From Rhizobium sp. SSA_523 (GTDB lineage: Bacteria > Pseudomonadota > Alphaproteobacteria > Rhizobiales > Rhizobiaceae): a DNA stretch of 64,000 bases. Shown one piece after another: positions 1 to 7,696 of the stretch. Numbering within the stretch: position 1 is the first letter of the stretch; every line of letters starts with the position of its first letter. The notes beneath the pieces are model-generated. The model was not told where the DNA came from. It saw nothing but the letters and a program-made list of their open reading frames with translations, and made no database searches. The stretch lies in NCBI RefSeq assembly GCF_030435705.1, contig NZ_CP129382.1:2575501-2639500 (forward strand). The letters are read 5' to 3'. Made by a program: the position numbers and the translations under genes.

Positions 1-1
1 C

Positions 2-172
2 ATTCCGACCACCAATTGGATGATGCCGGTTGCGGCGACCGCCGATCCGTTGCCTGAGGCTTTTTCCGCGCTGATCAAGCCGGCGAAGACATTTCTGATG
101 CCGCCGGCAGACGTGGCTGGGAACCGACAGGCCTGGATCCGTGAATGGCTGACGGCCATGAGCAGGCAATAG
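2..172 (+). CDS. thiB: Thiamine ABC transporter substrate-binding protein, C-terminal fragment
   Basis: Only the last 56 codons of this gene are in the window; it runs in from the left edge and stops at TAG 170-172. The visible tail contains TNWMMPV, LPEAF, a KPAKT segment and NRQAWIREW, which matches the C-terminus of periplasmic thiamine/TPP-binding ThiB proteins. It would deliver thiamine to the ThiP permease encoded 61 bp downstream on the same strand. The thiB-thiP-thiQ order is the usual one for this importer. Any TPP riboswitch would lie upstream of thiB, outside the window. The family call rests on the short tail plus the neighbours. Confidence 0.85.
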   Translation: MPTTNWMMPVAATADPLPEAFSALIKPAKTFLMPPADVAGNRQAWIREWLTAMSRQ

Positions 173-233
173 GCCAGATGCGGTTGCCGTTTGCACGGAA
201 CCGGCATGGCAAGGCGCATGGGGTGACCGCCTG

Positions 234-1856
234 ATGCTGACAGAGGCGCAATTCAAGCGCGGCCTCACCGCCGGCGCGGCAAGCCTTGCGCTGATCGGCA
301 TCTTCGTCACCTTGCCGACGGCATCGCTGCTCCTGGCCGTTCCCGGCACCGGCACCGGGGCCGGCGCGATCTTCGACGCCTATACGCTGGAGATCCTGCG
401 CTTCACCCTGCTGCAGGCTATCCTGTCGACGCTTCTTTCGGTGGGTCTTGCGGTTCCGGTCGCCATCTCTCTCGCCAGACGACCGCGTTTCGTGAGCCGC
501 ACCGTCATCCTCCGTTTGATGGCTGTGCCTATGGGGCTGCCGGCCCTGATCGGCGCCTTGGGACTGATCGGCATTTTTGGTAGGCAGGGGCTGGTCAACG
601 ATGCTCTGGCGGCGTTAGGGCTTCAGCAGCCGATCAGCCTCTACGGGCTTGGGGGCATCCTGCTTGCGCATGTCTTCTTCAACCTGCCGCTTGCCGCGCG
701 GCTCCTGCTGACCGCCATCGAGCGCCTGCCGGCGGAATATTGGCGGCTATCCGCCAGCCTTGGCATGAGCCCCTGGTCTGTGCTGCGCTTTATCGAAGCG
801 CCCGCTTTACTGCGCGTCATTCCGGGTGTCGCGAGCCTTGTCTTCATGCTCTGCGCCACCAGCTTCACCCTCGTCCTGGTGCTTGGCGGCGGACCTGCCG
901 CCACGACGCTCGAGGTGGCGATCTACCAGGCGCTGCGTTTCGACTTCGATCCGCCGCGCGCCGTATCGCTGGCCCTGCTGCAGATCCTTCTGACGGGCCT
1001 CATCCTCTGCCTGCTCTTCTGGCTTGCCCCGAAGGCCTCCACCGGTGCCAGCGAGGGGCGTGCCATTCGCCGCTTCGATGCGCAAGGCCGGGCGGCCGTA
1101 ATCGTCGATGCAACGGTGATTGCCCTTGCGACGCTCTTCCTCGTGCTGCCGCTCCTGTCGATCCTGGTCGCCGGCCTGCGTGCCGATCTCGCGCGGCTTC
1201 TGACCCTTCCGGAGGTCTGGCAGGCAGGCAAAACCAGCCTGTCGATCGCAGTCACGGCCGCCTTTCTGTCGCTGGGTCTGGCGAGCGGTATCATTCTCTC
1301 ACGCTCGGTCGTGCAAACACGCCGGCGGCCCAGCCGGGCGCTCGGCGCCTTTTCAGCGCTGCTGGCCGTCCTGTCATCGCTGGTCCTGCTGGTCCCGCCC
1401 GTCGTCCTTGGGACCGGCTGGTTCCTCCTCCTCCGCCCCGTCGTGAACCTTACGGCCGCCGCACCCTTTCTTATCGCCGCAATCAATGCGCTGATGGCAC
1501 TGCCCTTCGTCATGCGCGTGCTGGAGCCGGCGGTCGAAGCGCATCTCGCGCGCACGCGGCGGCTCAGCGCAAGCCTTGCCATCCATGGCTGGAGCAGGTT
1601 TCGCCGCGTCGACTGGCCGATCCTGAAGCGACCCATCTTCATGGCGCTCTCCTTTGCCATGGCCCTGTCGCTCGGCGATCTCGGTGCCGTCGCCCTGTTC
1701 GGCTCGCATGACCTTGTGACCCTGCCCTGGCTGATCTACAGCAGGCTTGGAAGCTATCGAACCCATGATGCCGACGGGCTGGCGCTGATCCTTGGCATTG
1801 TGTGCCTGATCCTGACCCTGCTTGGCACGGCGGGCAACAAGGACGACCGCCCATGA
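234..1856 (+). CDS. thiP: Thiamine/thiamine pyrophosphate ABC transporter permease ThiP
   Basis: Inner-membrane permease of the thiamine importer, 540 aa, the usual size for ThiP. It is a fused duplication with two sets of about six membrane helices. Each half carries an EAA-type loop that contacts the ATPase: around residues 165-190 (RLSASLGMSPWSVLR) and around 445-470 (RLSASLAIHGWSRFR). ATG 234 is preceded by GGGGTGA at 220-226. The 3' end overlaps the thiQ start codon by 4 nt (ATGA), so the two are probably translationally coupled. Function follows from the gene order thiB-thiP-thiQ and the two-EAA architecture; substrate range (thiamine, TMP, TPP) is family knowledge. Confidence 0.93.
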   Translation: MLTEAQFKRGLTAGAASLALIGIFVTLPTASLLLAVPGTGTGAGAIFDAYTLEILRFTLLQAILSTLLSVGLAVPVAISLARRPRFVSRTVILRLMAVPMGLPALIGALGLIGIFGRQGLVNDALAALGLQQPISLYGLGGILLAHVFFNLPLAARLLLTAIERLPAEYWRLSASLGMSPWSVLRFIEAPALLRVIPGVASLVFMLCATSFTLVLVLGGGPAATTLEVAIYQALRFDFDPPRAVSLALLQILLTGLILCLLFWLAPKASTGASEGRAIRRFDAQGRAAVIVDATVIALATLFLVLPLLSILVAGLRADLARLLTLPEVWQAGKTSLSIAVTAAFLSLGLASGIILSRSVVQTRRRPSRALGAFSALLAVLSSLVLLVPPVVLGTGWFLLLRPVVNLTAAAPFLIAAINALMALPFVMRVLEPAVEAHLARTRRLSASLAIHGWSRFRRVDWPILKRPIFMALSFAMALSLGDLGAVALFGSHDLVTLPWLIYSRLGSYRTHDADGLALILGIVCLILTLLGTAGNKDDRP

Positions 1857-2569
1857 CCCCCGCGCCGGCAATCCAGCTCCAGACGGTTCGCCTGAGGCTC
1901 GGCACCACCGATTTTGCCTATGAGTGCCGCATTCCGGCAGGCGGGATCACCGCCATTGCCGGCCCTTCAGGCTCCGGCAAATCGACGCTGCTGAACCTGA
2001 TTGCCGGTTTCGAGAGACCCGACAGCGGCACGATCCTGATCCATGGTGAAGCCGCAGATCACATGCCGCCCGGGCAGCGGCCGATCTCGCTGGTTTTTCA
2101 GGATAATAATCTGTTTGCCCATCTCGACCTCGCCACCAATATCGGGCTCGGCATCGATCCGCGCCTGCGCCTGACCGCAGAGCAAAAGAAGGCCGTCGTC
2201 CAGGCGCTCGACCGCGTCGGCCTTGCCGGTTATGAGACGCGGAAGCCGGGAACGCTATCGGGCGGCGAGCGGCAGCGGGTCGCGCTGGCCCGCGCTCTGG
2301 TGCGCCGGCGCCCTATTCTCCTGCTGGACGAGCCCTTTGCCGCGCTGGATCCGGCCCTCAAACGGTCCATGGCCGATCTTCTGCTGGATCTCCATCGCGA
2401 GGCGGCAAGCACCGTGCTCTTCGTTACGCATGACATCGAGGATGTGCGCCGCCTGGCCGACAGTGTCCTCTTCATAGATCAGGGCCGGATCGTCTTTGCC
2501 GGCGCCACGAGCCGCTTCCTGGGGCAGGACGCTCCTGCTGCGATCAGCAAATTTCTCAGCTCTTCATAA
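1853..2569 (+). CDS. thiQ: Thiamine ABC transporter ATP-binding protein ThiQ
   Basis: ATPase of the ThiBPQ thiamine importer, 238 aa. Visible motifs are Walker A GPSGSGKST (37-45), Q-loop Gln83, signature LSGGERQ (135-141), Walker B ILLLDE (155-160) and switch His193. I chose ATG 1853, which overlaps the thiP stop as ATGA, rather than the upstream in-frame ATG 1802, because the conserved domain starts soon after and thiP coding ends here. It is the last gene of the operon; no clear intrinsic terminator follows. Confidence 0.94.
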   Translation: MTPAPAIQLQTVRLRLGTTDFAYECRIPAGGITAIAGPSGSGKSTLLNLIAGFERPDSGTILIHGEAADHMPPGQRPISLVFQDNNLFAHLDLATNIGLGIDPRLRLTAEQKKAVVQALDRVGLAGYETRKPGTLSGGERQRVALARALVRRRPILLLDEPFAALDPALKRSMADLLLDLHREAASTVLFVTHDIEDVRRLADSVLFIDQGRIVFAGATSRFLGQDAPAAISKFLSSS

Positions 2570-2977
2570 AGCGTAAACGCAAGCGCCACATTTTGGACGC
2601 GTGTCGATGGCATCCCGCATTGCAAAAGCGCAGGCGGTGATTGTTTGCCAAGGCAAATGTTCTACTTAAGTACAAAGAGGGCAGAAGCACCCGGTATCGG
2701 CATAGGCAGGGCACAGGACGAGAGGCATCGGCGGATTTTCGATGTGCCACGCGATGCGCCGGATGGCAAATTTGGAAGAATGAACTTGCCGATCAGACAG
2801 GCGAACTTGACAGCGTCCGGCACCAGAGCGCAAGGCGATCTGACTGAAGCAGATCGGCGCTCTGTGCTTGTGTGCGAGATGCATAAACCGATCGGTTCCT
2901 GTTCCACCCAGGCCGGAGCGCGCCCCGGGCACCAGCCAGACGTTCGCCTTGGCCTTCCGCGGTGGAGCCGCCGTCCG
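2570..2977. other. Intergenic region upstream of the M48 protease gene
   Basis: About 400 bp with no convincing gene. An open frame continues upstream of the protease start (TTG 2645, ATG 2879), so part of this stretch may be coding if a longer start is used. There is a perfect 6-bp inverted repeat, GATCTG at 2837-2842 and CAGATC at 2850-2855, separated by 7 nt, and a CTTGAC box at 2806-2811 that resembles a rhizobial -35, but I see no matching -10. Treat both as tentative. Confidence 0.4.
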
Positions 2978-4426
2978 ATGATTGCCCTTCTGGCGGCTTC
3001 CACCCTGCTTTCCGGTTGCCAGACCATCCTCGACCAGACTTATCAGGCCGATATCAAGCCGTCCTCGACACCCCAGATCGTCGATCAGGTGCAAAAGGAT
3101 GATCCGCGGGCCCAGATGGGCGCAAGGGAGCATCCTCGGATCGTTGCGAGCTATGGCGGCGAATATCATGACGCCAAGACAGAGCGCCTGGTCGCCCGGA
3201 TCACCGGCGCGCTGACGGCCGTTTCGGAAAACCCAAACCAGTCCTACCGCATCACCATTCTCAACTCGCCGGCCATCAACGCCTTCGCGCTGCCCGGCGG
3301 GTATCTGTACGTTACCCGCGGCCTTCTGGCACTCGCCAATGATGCTTCCGAAGTTGCCGCGGTTCTCAGCCATGAAATGGCGCATGTGACCGCCAATCAC
3401 GGTATCGAACGGCAGAAGCGGGAAGAAGCCGAAGTCATTGCCAGCCGCGTGGTGGCGGAGGTCCTGTCCAGCGATCTCGCCGGCAAGCAGGCCCTTGCCC
3501 GCGGCAAGCTGCGCCTGGCGGCCTTCTCGCGCCAGCAGGAACTGCAGGCGGACGTCATCGGCGTGCGCATGCTGGGAGAAGCCGGTTACGACCCCTATGC
3601 CGCTGCCCGCTTCCTCGATTCCATGGCCGCCTATGCCCGCTTCTCGGCGGTGGATCCGGCGACCGATCAGAGCCTCGACTTTCTGTCCAGCCATCCCAAT
3701 GCGCCGCAGCGGGTGGAACTGGCGCGCCAGCACGCCCGTGCCTTCGGCCAGGAGGGCACTGTCGGCGATCGTGGCCGCGACTACTACCTGACCGGGATCG
3801 ACGGACTTCTCTATGGCGACAGTCCGGAAGAAGGCTATGTGCGCAACGAAACCTTCATGCATGCCGGGCTCGGCATCCGGTTCGACGTTCCTGAAGGGTT
3901 CCGGATCGACAACAAGGTCGAGGCGGTCCTGGCCACCGGACCGGATGAGACGGCGATCCGTTTCGACGGCGTCAAGGCACCGGACAATCAGAGCCTGACC
4001 AATTACCTGACGAGCGGCTGGGTGGCCGGCCTCTTGCCGGGCACGGTTCGGGAAACCACCGTCAACGGATTGCCGGCCGCCACGGCCCGTGCCTCGGCCG
4101 AGCGCTGGGAATTCGACGTGACCGTCGTGCGGGTCGATGACCAGATCTTCCGCTTCCTGACGGCAGTGCCGAAGGGAAGCGCGGTCTTGGAACCGACAGC
4201 CAATATCCTGCGGACGAGTTTCCGGCGCATGACTCCGGCCGAAGTGGCGCAGATCAAGCCATTGCGGGTCCGGGTGATCACGGTCGGTGCCAGTGACACG
4301 ATCGGCACACTGGCCGCGCGGATGATGGGGACCGATCGCAAGCTCGACCTCTTCAAGCTCATCAACGCCCTGCCCGCCGGCGCTTCGGTCTTGCCCGGAC
4401 AGCGGGTGAAAATTATTTCTGAATAA
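2978..4426 (+). CDS. M48-family Zn metalloprotease lipoprotein with C-terminal LysM-like domain
   Basis: Predicted envelope lipoprotein protease (COG4784-like), 482 aa from this start. The N-terminus has a short hydrophobic stretch ending in lipobox LLSGC (Cys14). The zinc site is HEMAH at His132, with the third ligand in the ELQAD motif near Glu188, the normal M48 arrangement. The last ~55 residues resemble a LysM peptidoglycan-binding repeat (TVGASDTIGTLA ... VLPGQRVKII). The start is uncertain. ATG 2978 has GGTGGAG 10 nt upstream but leaves a signal peptide with no Arg/Lys n-region. ATG 2879 would add 33 residues that include an Arg-rich segment before the hydrophobic core. The likely role is quality control of periplasmic or outer-membrane proteins, by family analogy; substrates are unknown. 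Confidence 0.85.
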   Translation: MIALLAASTLLSGCQTILDQTYQADIKPSSTPQIVDQVQKDDPRAQMGAREHPRIVASYGGEYHDAKTERLVARITGALTAVSENPNQSYRITILNSPAINAFALPGGYLYVTRGLLALANDASEVAAVLSHEMAHVTANHGIERQKREEAEVIASRVVAEVLSSDLAGKQALARGKLRLAAFSRQQELQADVIGVRMLGEAGYDPYAAARFLDSMAAYARFSAVDPATDQSLDFLSSHPNAPQRVELARQHARAFGQEGTVGDRGRDYYLTGIDGLLYGDSPEEGYVRNETFMHAGLGIRFDVPEGFRIDNKVEAVLATGPDETAIRFDGVKAPDNQSLTNYLTSGWVAGLLPGTVRETTVNGLPAATARASAERWEFDVTVVRVDDQIFRFLTAVPKGSAVLEPTANILRTSFRRMTPAEVAQIKPLRVRVITVGASDTIGTLAARMMGTDRKLDLFKLINALPAGASVLPGQRVKIISE

Positions 4427-4569
4427 AGCCGCTTTTCCAGAAGATTCCGCGGTCGAGACCGCGCGTCACGGCAGATCACCGGACAGGGAGATCGGCTGCA
4501 ACGCAAGCAATCGAAAAAAGCATGAGCCGGCGGTCAGGCCGGCCGATCAGGTCAGGCTCAGCCTAAGCG

Positions 4570-4608
4570 GGTTCCGGAAAAGTGTTTCACGGCTTTGCGA
4601 CCGGAACC
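4570..4608. repeat. Intergenic inverted repeat, RIME-like palindrome
   Basis: GGTTCCGG at 4570-4577 is the exact inverse of CCGGAACC at 4601-4608, with a 23-nt loop beginning AAAAGTG. It lies between the 3' end of the M48 gene and the 3' end of rpoH2 (convergent genes). The TTCCGGAAAAGTG core resembles palindromic intergenic repeats that recur in rhizobial genomes. With one copy in the window this cannot be proved. It may also act as a bidirectional end-of-transcript hairpin, though there is no T-tract. Confidence 0.4.
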
Positions 4609-4673
4609 AGCGTCAAGACAACACAACACTGAATGGACGAAGCGTTGGCAGGCCCATGCAAGTCTGCTTAGCC

Positions 4674-5537
4674 TCAACAGGCAGCCGCCATCTGGGGATT
4701 GGTGGTGACAAGGGCGGATTTCAGCTTCTCGATGGCGCGGCTCTCGATCTGCCGCACGCGCTCCTTGGAAATGCCGAGTTCGGCCCCGAGCGCTTCGAGC
4801 GTCGCACCATCATCCGTCAGGCGACGGGCATGGATGATCTTCTTCTCGCGATCATTCAGCTTGGTGAGGGCGCCCTGAAGCCATTTCAGCCGCCGTTCGC
4901 CATCGATCATTCCCGAGACCTGCTCATCCGGCAGGGGTTCGTCGCTTTCCAGCATGTCGAGGCGCTCAACACTGTCGGAATCGCCGGCAATCGATGGTGC
5001 CTGCAGCGAGGCGTCGTTGCTGGAGAGGCGGGCATCCATGGTCTGGACATCGGCGAGGCTGACGCCCAGCGCCGTTGCGATCTCTTCGTGGATTGCCGTC
5101 GGGCTGACCGACGCATCCCCACGCGAGAGTTTCGCGCGCAGCCGACGCAGATTGAAGAAGAGAGCCTTCTGGGCCGAACTTGTGCCGCCGCGGACGATCG
5201 ACCAGTTGCGCAGGATATAATCCTGCATCGACGCCCGGATCCACCAGCTGGCATAAGTGGAAAATCGAACATCCCGCGCCGGTTCAAACCTTGCCGCCGC
5301 TTCCAGCAGCCCTACATAGCCCTCTTGTACGAGGTCGCTCATCGGCAGACCGAAACCGCGGAACTTGGAGGCCATGGCGATGACAAGCCGCATATGGGCA
5401 AGTGCAATCTGGTTGCGGGCATCCTGATCCTGATCGTCCTTCCAGCGGACAGCCAGGTCACGCTCTTCCTCCCGCGCAAGGTAGGGCGCCGACATGGCGA
5501 TCTTGATCATTGTGCGGTCTGCTGACATGGCATTCAT
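4674..5537 (-). CDS. rpoH2: RNA polymerase sigma-32 factor, RpoH2 type
   Basis: Alternative sigma factor of the heat-shock family, 287 aa. Sigma region 2 is clear (DLVQEGYVGLLEA, RFSTYASWWIRASMQDYI, residues ~68-110). The RpoH box QKALFFNLRR is at 123-132, and region 4 has a LGISKERVRQIESRAIEKL helix-turn-helix. ATG 5537 was chosen because GGAGAG lies 4 nt upstream; a GTG at 5567 is the only upstream alternative and has no SD. Rhizobia have two RpoH proteins. I assign RpoH2 because the promoter region holds a perfect EcfG/RpoE2 site and because it sits next to carD and fdxA; a whole-genome comparison with the other paralogue would settle it. Confidence 0.88.
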   Translation of the reverse strand: MNAMSADRTMIKIAMSAPYLAREEERDLAVRWKDDQDQDARNQIALAHMRLVIAMASKFRGFGLPMSDLVQEGYVGLLEAAARFEPARDVRFSTYASWWIRASMQDYILRNWSIVRGGTSSAQKALFFNLRRLRAKLSRGDASVSPTAIHEEIATALGVSLADVQTMDARLSSNDASLQAPSIAGDSDSVERLDMLESDEPLPDEQVSGMIDGERRLKWLQGALTKLNDREKKIIHARRLTDDGATLEALGAELGISKERVRQIESRAIEKLKSALVTTNPQMAAAC

Positions 5538-5749
5538 CGCGCTCTCCGTGAAACTGAATGTCCCCACAGAACCAGAGGCTTGCCATCAGACGCGGTTCTG
5601 CCCGTGAGATGCGTCACAGGCAGGGCAACTGGCGGCATTGGTTCTGTTCCCCTCGTTGAGAAGATGAAGAAGAGCCCCGCTCCGCTTCATCGTTTCGGGT
5701 CGCAGCATCGCCTATCAGGCAGCGATACTGTTCGCCGTACCGGCGGGTA

Positions 5750-5774
5750 AACGCCCGGGCAGGGCAAAAGTTCC
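5750..5774 (-). promoter_or_regulatory. EcfG/RpoE2-type general stress promoter for rpoH2
   Basis: Read on the minus strand, GGAAC (5774-5770), a 16-nt spacer, then CGTT (5753-5750). This is an exact match to the alphaproteobacterial EcfG consensus GGAAC-N16/17-CGTT. Transcription would begin near 5743 and leave a leader of about 200 nt before the rpoH2 ATG at 5537. In Sinorhizobium meliloti rpoH2 is an RpoE2 target, so the location fits known biology. Confidence 0.8.
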
Positions 5775-5776
5775 AT

Positions 5777-5806
5777 AAAAAAACCCGGCCAAGGCCGGGT
5801 TTTTTT
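5777..5806 (-). terminator. Rho-independent terminator of carD
   Basis: A7, then a CCCGGCC/GGCCGGG stem with an AA loop, then T7. It is symmetric and would work in either direction. It lies 19 bp beyond the carD stop on the minus strand and separates carD from the rpoH2 promoter, whose -35 box starts only 2 bp away. Confidence 0.93.
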
Positions 5807-5825
5807 GCGAAGAAGCAAAAAGAGC

Positions 5826-6395
5826 TTATGCAGCTTCTTCGTGAGACTCGTCTTCTTCGGTCAATTTGGTGCGCTTGGGGCCCTTGGCGAGATTGGTCTC
5901 GACAAGGCGCACCGCCTCGGTTTCCGACATCTTGTTGACGGCGGCAATCTCGCGCGCCATGCGGTCGAGAGCCGCTTCGTAGAGCTGACGCTCGGAATAG
6001 GACTGCTCGGGCTGGTTCTCAGCACGGTAGAGGTCACGAACGACTTCTGCGATGGAGATCAGGTCGCCGGAATTGATCTTGGCATCATATTCCTGCGCGC
6101 GGCGCGACCACATGGTACGCTTCACGCGGGCCTTGCCCTGGACAACCTTCAGAGCGCGCTCGACAAAATCCGTTTCCGACAGCTTGCGCATGCCGATGCT
6201 CACGGCTTTTGCAACCGGCACCTTGAGGCGCATCTTGTCCTTTTCAAAATCGATAACAAACAGTTCGAGCTTCATACCAGCCACTTCCTGTTCCTCGATT
6301 GCCGTGATAGTGCCTACGCCATGGGCGGGATACACGATCGATTCGCCGGTCTTGAAGCCGTGGCGTGCCGAAGATTTTTTCTGCTGGGTCGTCAT
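5826..6395 (-). CDS. carD: CarD-family RNA-polymerase-binding transcriptional regulator
   Basis: 189 aa, the common size of rhizobial CarD/CdnL-like proteins. The N-terminal RNA-polymerase-interaction fold runs from about residue 12 to 70 (GESIVYPAHGVGTI, FVIDFEKDKMRLKVPV). It is followed by a helical DNA-binding half (RRAQEYDAKINSGDLISIAEVVRDL, given here in two pieces: RRAQEYDAKINSG and DLISIAEVVRDL) and an acidic tail. CarD proteins bind the beta subunit and stabilise open complexes, especially at rRNA promoters. ATG 6395 is chosen because AGGGAG precedes it by 12 nt and the conserved domain begins soon after; an in-frame upstream start at 6434 has no such support. It is followed by a strong terminator and stands alone. 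Confidence 0.9.
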   Translation of the reverse strand: MTTQQKKSSARHGFKTGESIVYPAHGVGTITAIEEQEVAGMKLELFVIDFEKDKMRLKVPVAKAVSIGMRKLSETDFVERALKVVQGKARVKRTMWSRRAQEYDAKINSGDLISIAEVVRDLYRAENQPEQSYSERQLYEAALDRMAREIAAVNKMSETEAVRLVETNLAKGPKRTKLTEEDESHEEAA

Positions 6396-6741
6396 TCGTT
6401 TAACAAACTCCCTGTTACGCACCTGACCACCCATAGGCCAGGGCCGGGTCAGTCAGGCCCGGATGAGACGGGGGAACCGTCGGGTGACTCCATACTGGTC
6501 CGACCAAACGCGCGCGAAAACTACCCCTGTCGCGATTTGCGAGGACAAGATCCAAAGACTGGCTTTGTCACGGAAACCGCGCTAGGTGAACTGGTGCTTT
6601 CGTGATGTTTTTGGGCACGCGAATGCCGCTTTGTGGAACAGTTCTTATTGTCTACCACAAATATGGGAGGAAATCAATGATTTGCTTTCGCAGATGCAAA
6701 GGCGCAACGCCGCAGCCTTGCTTAAACCTTAAGCACGGATG
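6396..6741. other. Intergenic region between carD and fdxA
   Basis: About 350 bp holding the carD promoter region. I see a small inverted repeat, GGGCC 6441-6445 with GGCCC 6456-6460, and otherwise AT-richer DNA (6620-6690) typical of a promoter. There is no GGAAC/CGTT stress promoter here and no gene I can support. Confidence 0.4.
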
Positions 6742-6777
6742 AAAAGGACGGGCCGCGGTTTCACCGCTCCCGCCTTT
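6742..6777 (-). terminator. Probable terminator of fdxA
   Basis: On the minus strand an interrupted stem, AAAGG / CGGG / GCGGT - GAA - ACCGC / CCCG / CCTTTT, ends in a short T run 6 bp after the fdxA stop. The stem has small bulges, so strength is uncertain, but position and U-run fit an intrinsic terminator. Confidence 0.6.
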
Positions 6778-6783
6778 CAAAAC

Positions 6784-7122
6784 TCAGTCGCCCTTGCCGG
6801 GCTCGGGCGAAAAATACTGCTCGAACTTGTTCGCCACGCCGTCCATTTCCTTGGCTTCGTCCATAGGATCGCGCTTCACGGTGATGTTCGGCCAGATCTG
6901 CGCGTAATCGGCATTGACCTTCAGCCACTTGTCCAGGCCTGGCTCGGTGTCCGGCTTGATCGCCTCAGCGGGACATTCCGGCTCGCAGACGCCGCAATCA
7001 ATGCACTCGTCCGGATGAATGACGAGGAAGTTCTCACCCTCGTAGAAACAATCGACCGGGCACACTTCCACGCAATCCGTATACTTGCAGCGAATACAAT
7101 TGTCGGTCACGACATACGTCAT
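6784..7122 (-). CDS. fdxA: Ferredoxin FdxA, 7Fe-8S type
   Basis: Small electron carrier, 112 aa. Cysteines occur at positions 9, 12, 17, 21 and 25 and at 40, 43, 46 and 50. The second set is a classic CxxCxxCxxxCP [4Fe-4S] motif; the first fits the 3Fe-4S site of bacterial seven-iron ferredoxins. The C-terminal extension ([17 protein letters not shown]) is the conserved tail of this family. ATG 7122 has GGAG 7-8 nt upstream, and the product starts [10 protein letters not shown] as in homologues; the frame also opens at 7143 without support. It lies downstream of the helicase/S4 pair, about 225 bp after the S4 gene start region, and has its own terminator. Confidence 0.95.
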   Translation of the reverse strand: MTYVVTDNCIRCKYTDCVEVCPVDCFYEGENFLVIHPDECIDCGVCEPECPAEAIKPDTEPGLDKWLKVNADYAQIWPNITVKRDPMDEAKEMDGVANKFEQYFSPEPGKGD

Positions 7123-7347
7123 GAGGCACTCCAATAGCGTCACGAGGCGTCAGCGGCAGAGAAGGCTGACCCTTCAGGTAAGGGCGCCGGTCGCGGACGC
7201 GAAAGCCCGAGATCAATCACCCCGCGGCATGTCCGGTTCCGGCTTTTCTTGGTCCCTAATCGCTTTGAACCGGCTTAGCAAGGATAAACAATCCAGCAAA
7301 ACCAGTCCCGGGAGATCATTCTACCAAAGGCAAAACAATGCGCGCGG

Positions 7348-7695
7348 TCAGGGGCGATGACGCTCGCGCAGCCGGCGCTGCGCACGCTCGAATGGCGTCA
7401 GATGCAGGGTCTCTCCGCTCGAAAGGTCCTCGTAGAGCAAGCGGGCCTCTTCGGACGGACCGCGGCGATGCCCAGGCGATTTCACTAGGACGGTCATGTC
7501 GCGATGTTCGAGACGAAGGTCCAGGCGATCCCCCGGCTTCACCATGCGGCTCGCCTGCGTTACCACCTGATCATTGAGGCTGACATGGCCCGCCTCGATC
7601 AGATCCTGCGCCAGCGATCGTGATTTCGCGAGGCGCGTGAAGAAAAGCCACTTGTCGAGACGCTGACGCTGATCTTCAAGTGGCTTTTCCGTCAT
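7348..7695 (-). CDS. S4-domain RNA-binding protein, Hsp15-like
   Basis: 115 aa with an S4 RNA-binding domain at about residues 11-60 (QRLDKWLFFTRLAKSRSLAQ, IEAGHVSLN). A basic C-terminal tail follows. It resembles heat-shock protein 15 (HslR), which recycles stalled 50S-nascent chain complexes; the specific role here is inferred. It begins one base after the stop codon of the helicase gene (TGA-C-ATG), so the two form a tight operon, and both products are expected to bind RNA. Confidence 0.87.
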   Translation of the reverse strand: MTEKPLEDQRQRLDKWLFFTRLAKSRSLAQDLIEAGHVSLNDQVVTQASRMVKPGDRLDLRLEHRDMTVLVKSPGHRRGPSEEARLLYEDLSSGETLHLTPFERAQRRLRERHRP

Positions 7696-7696
7696 G

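Noticed and set aside
5627..5650. Second GGAAC/GTT-like site closer to rpoH2
   Set aside because: The spacer is 15 nt and the -10 box is AGTT instead of CGTT; the exact site at 5750-5774 is much better.
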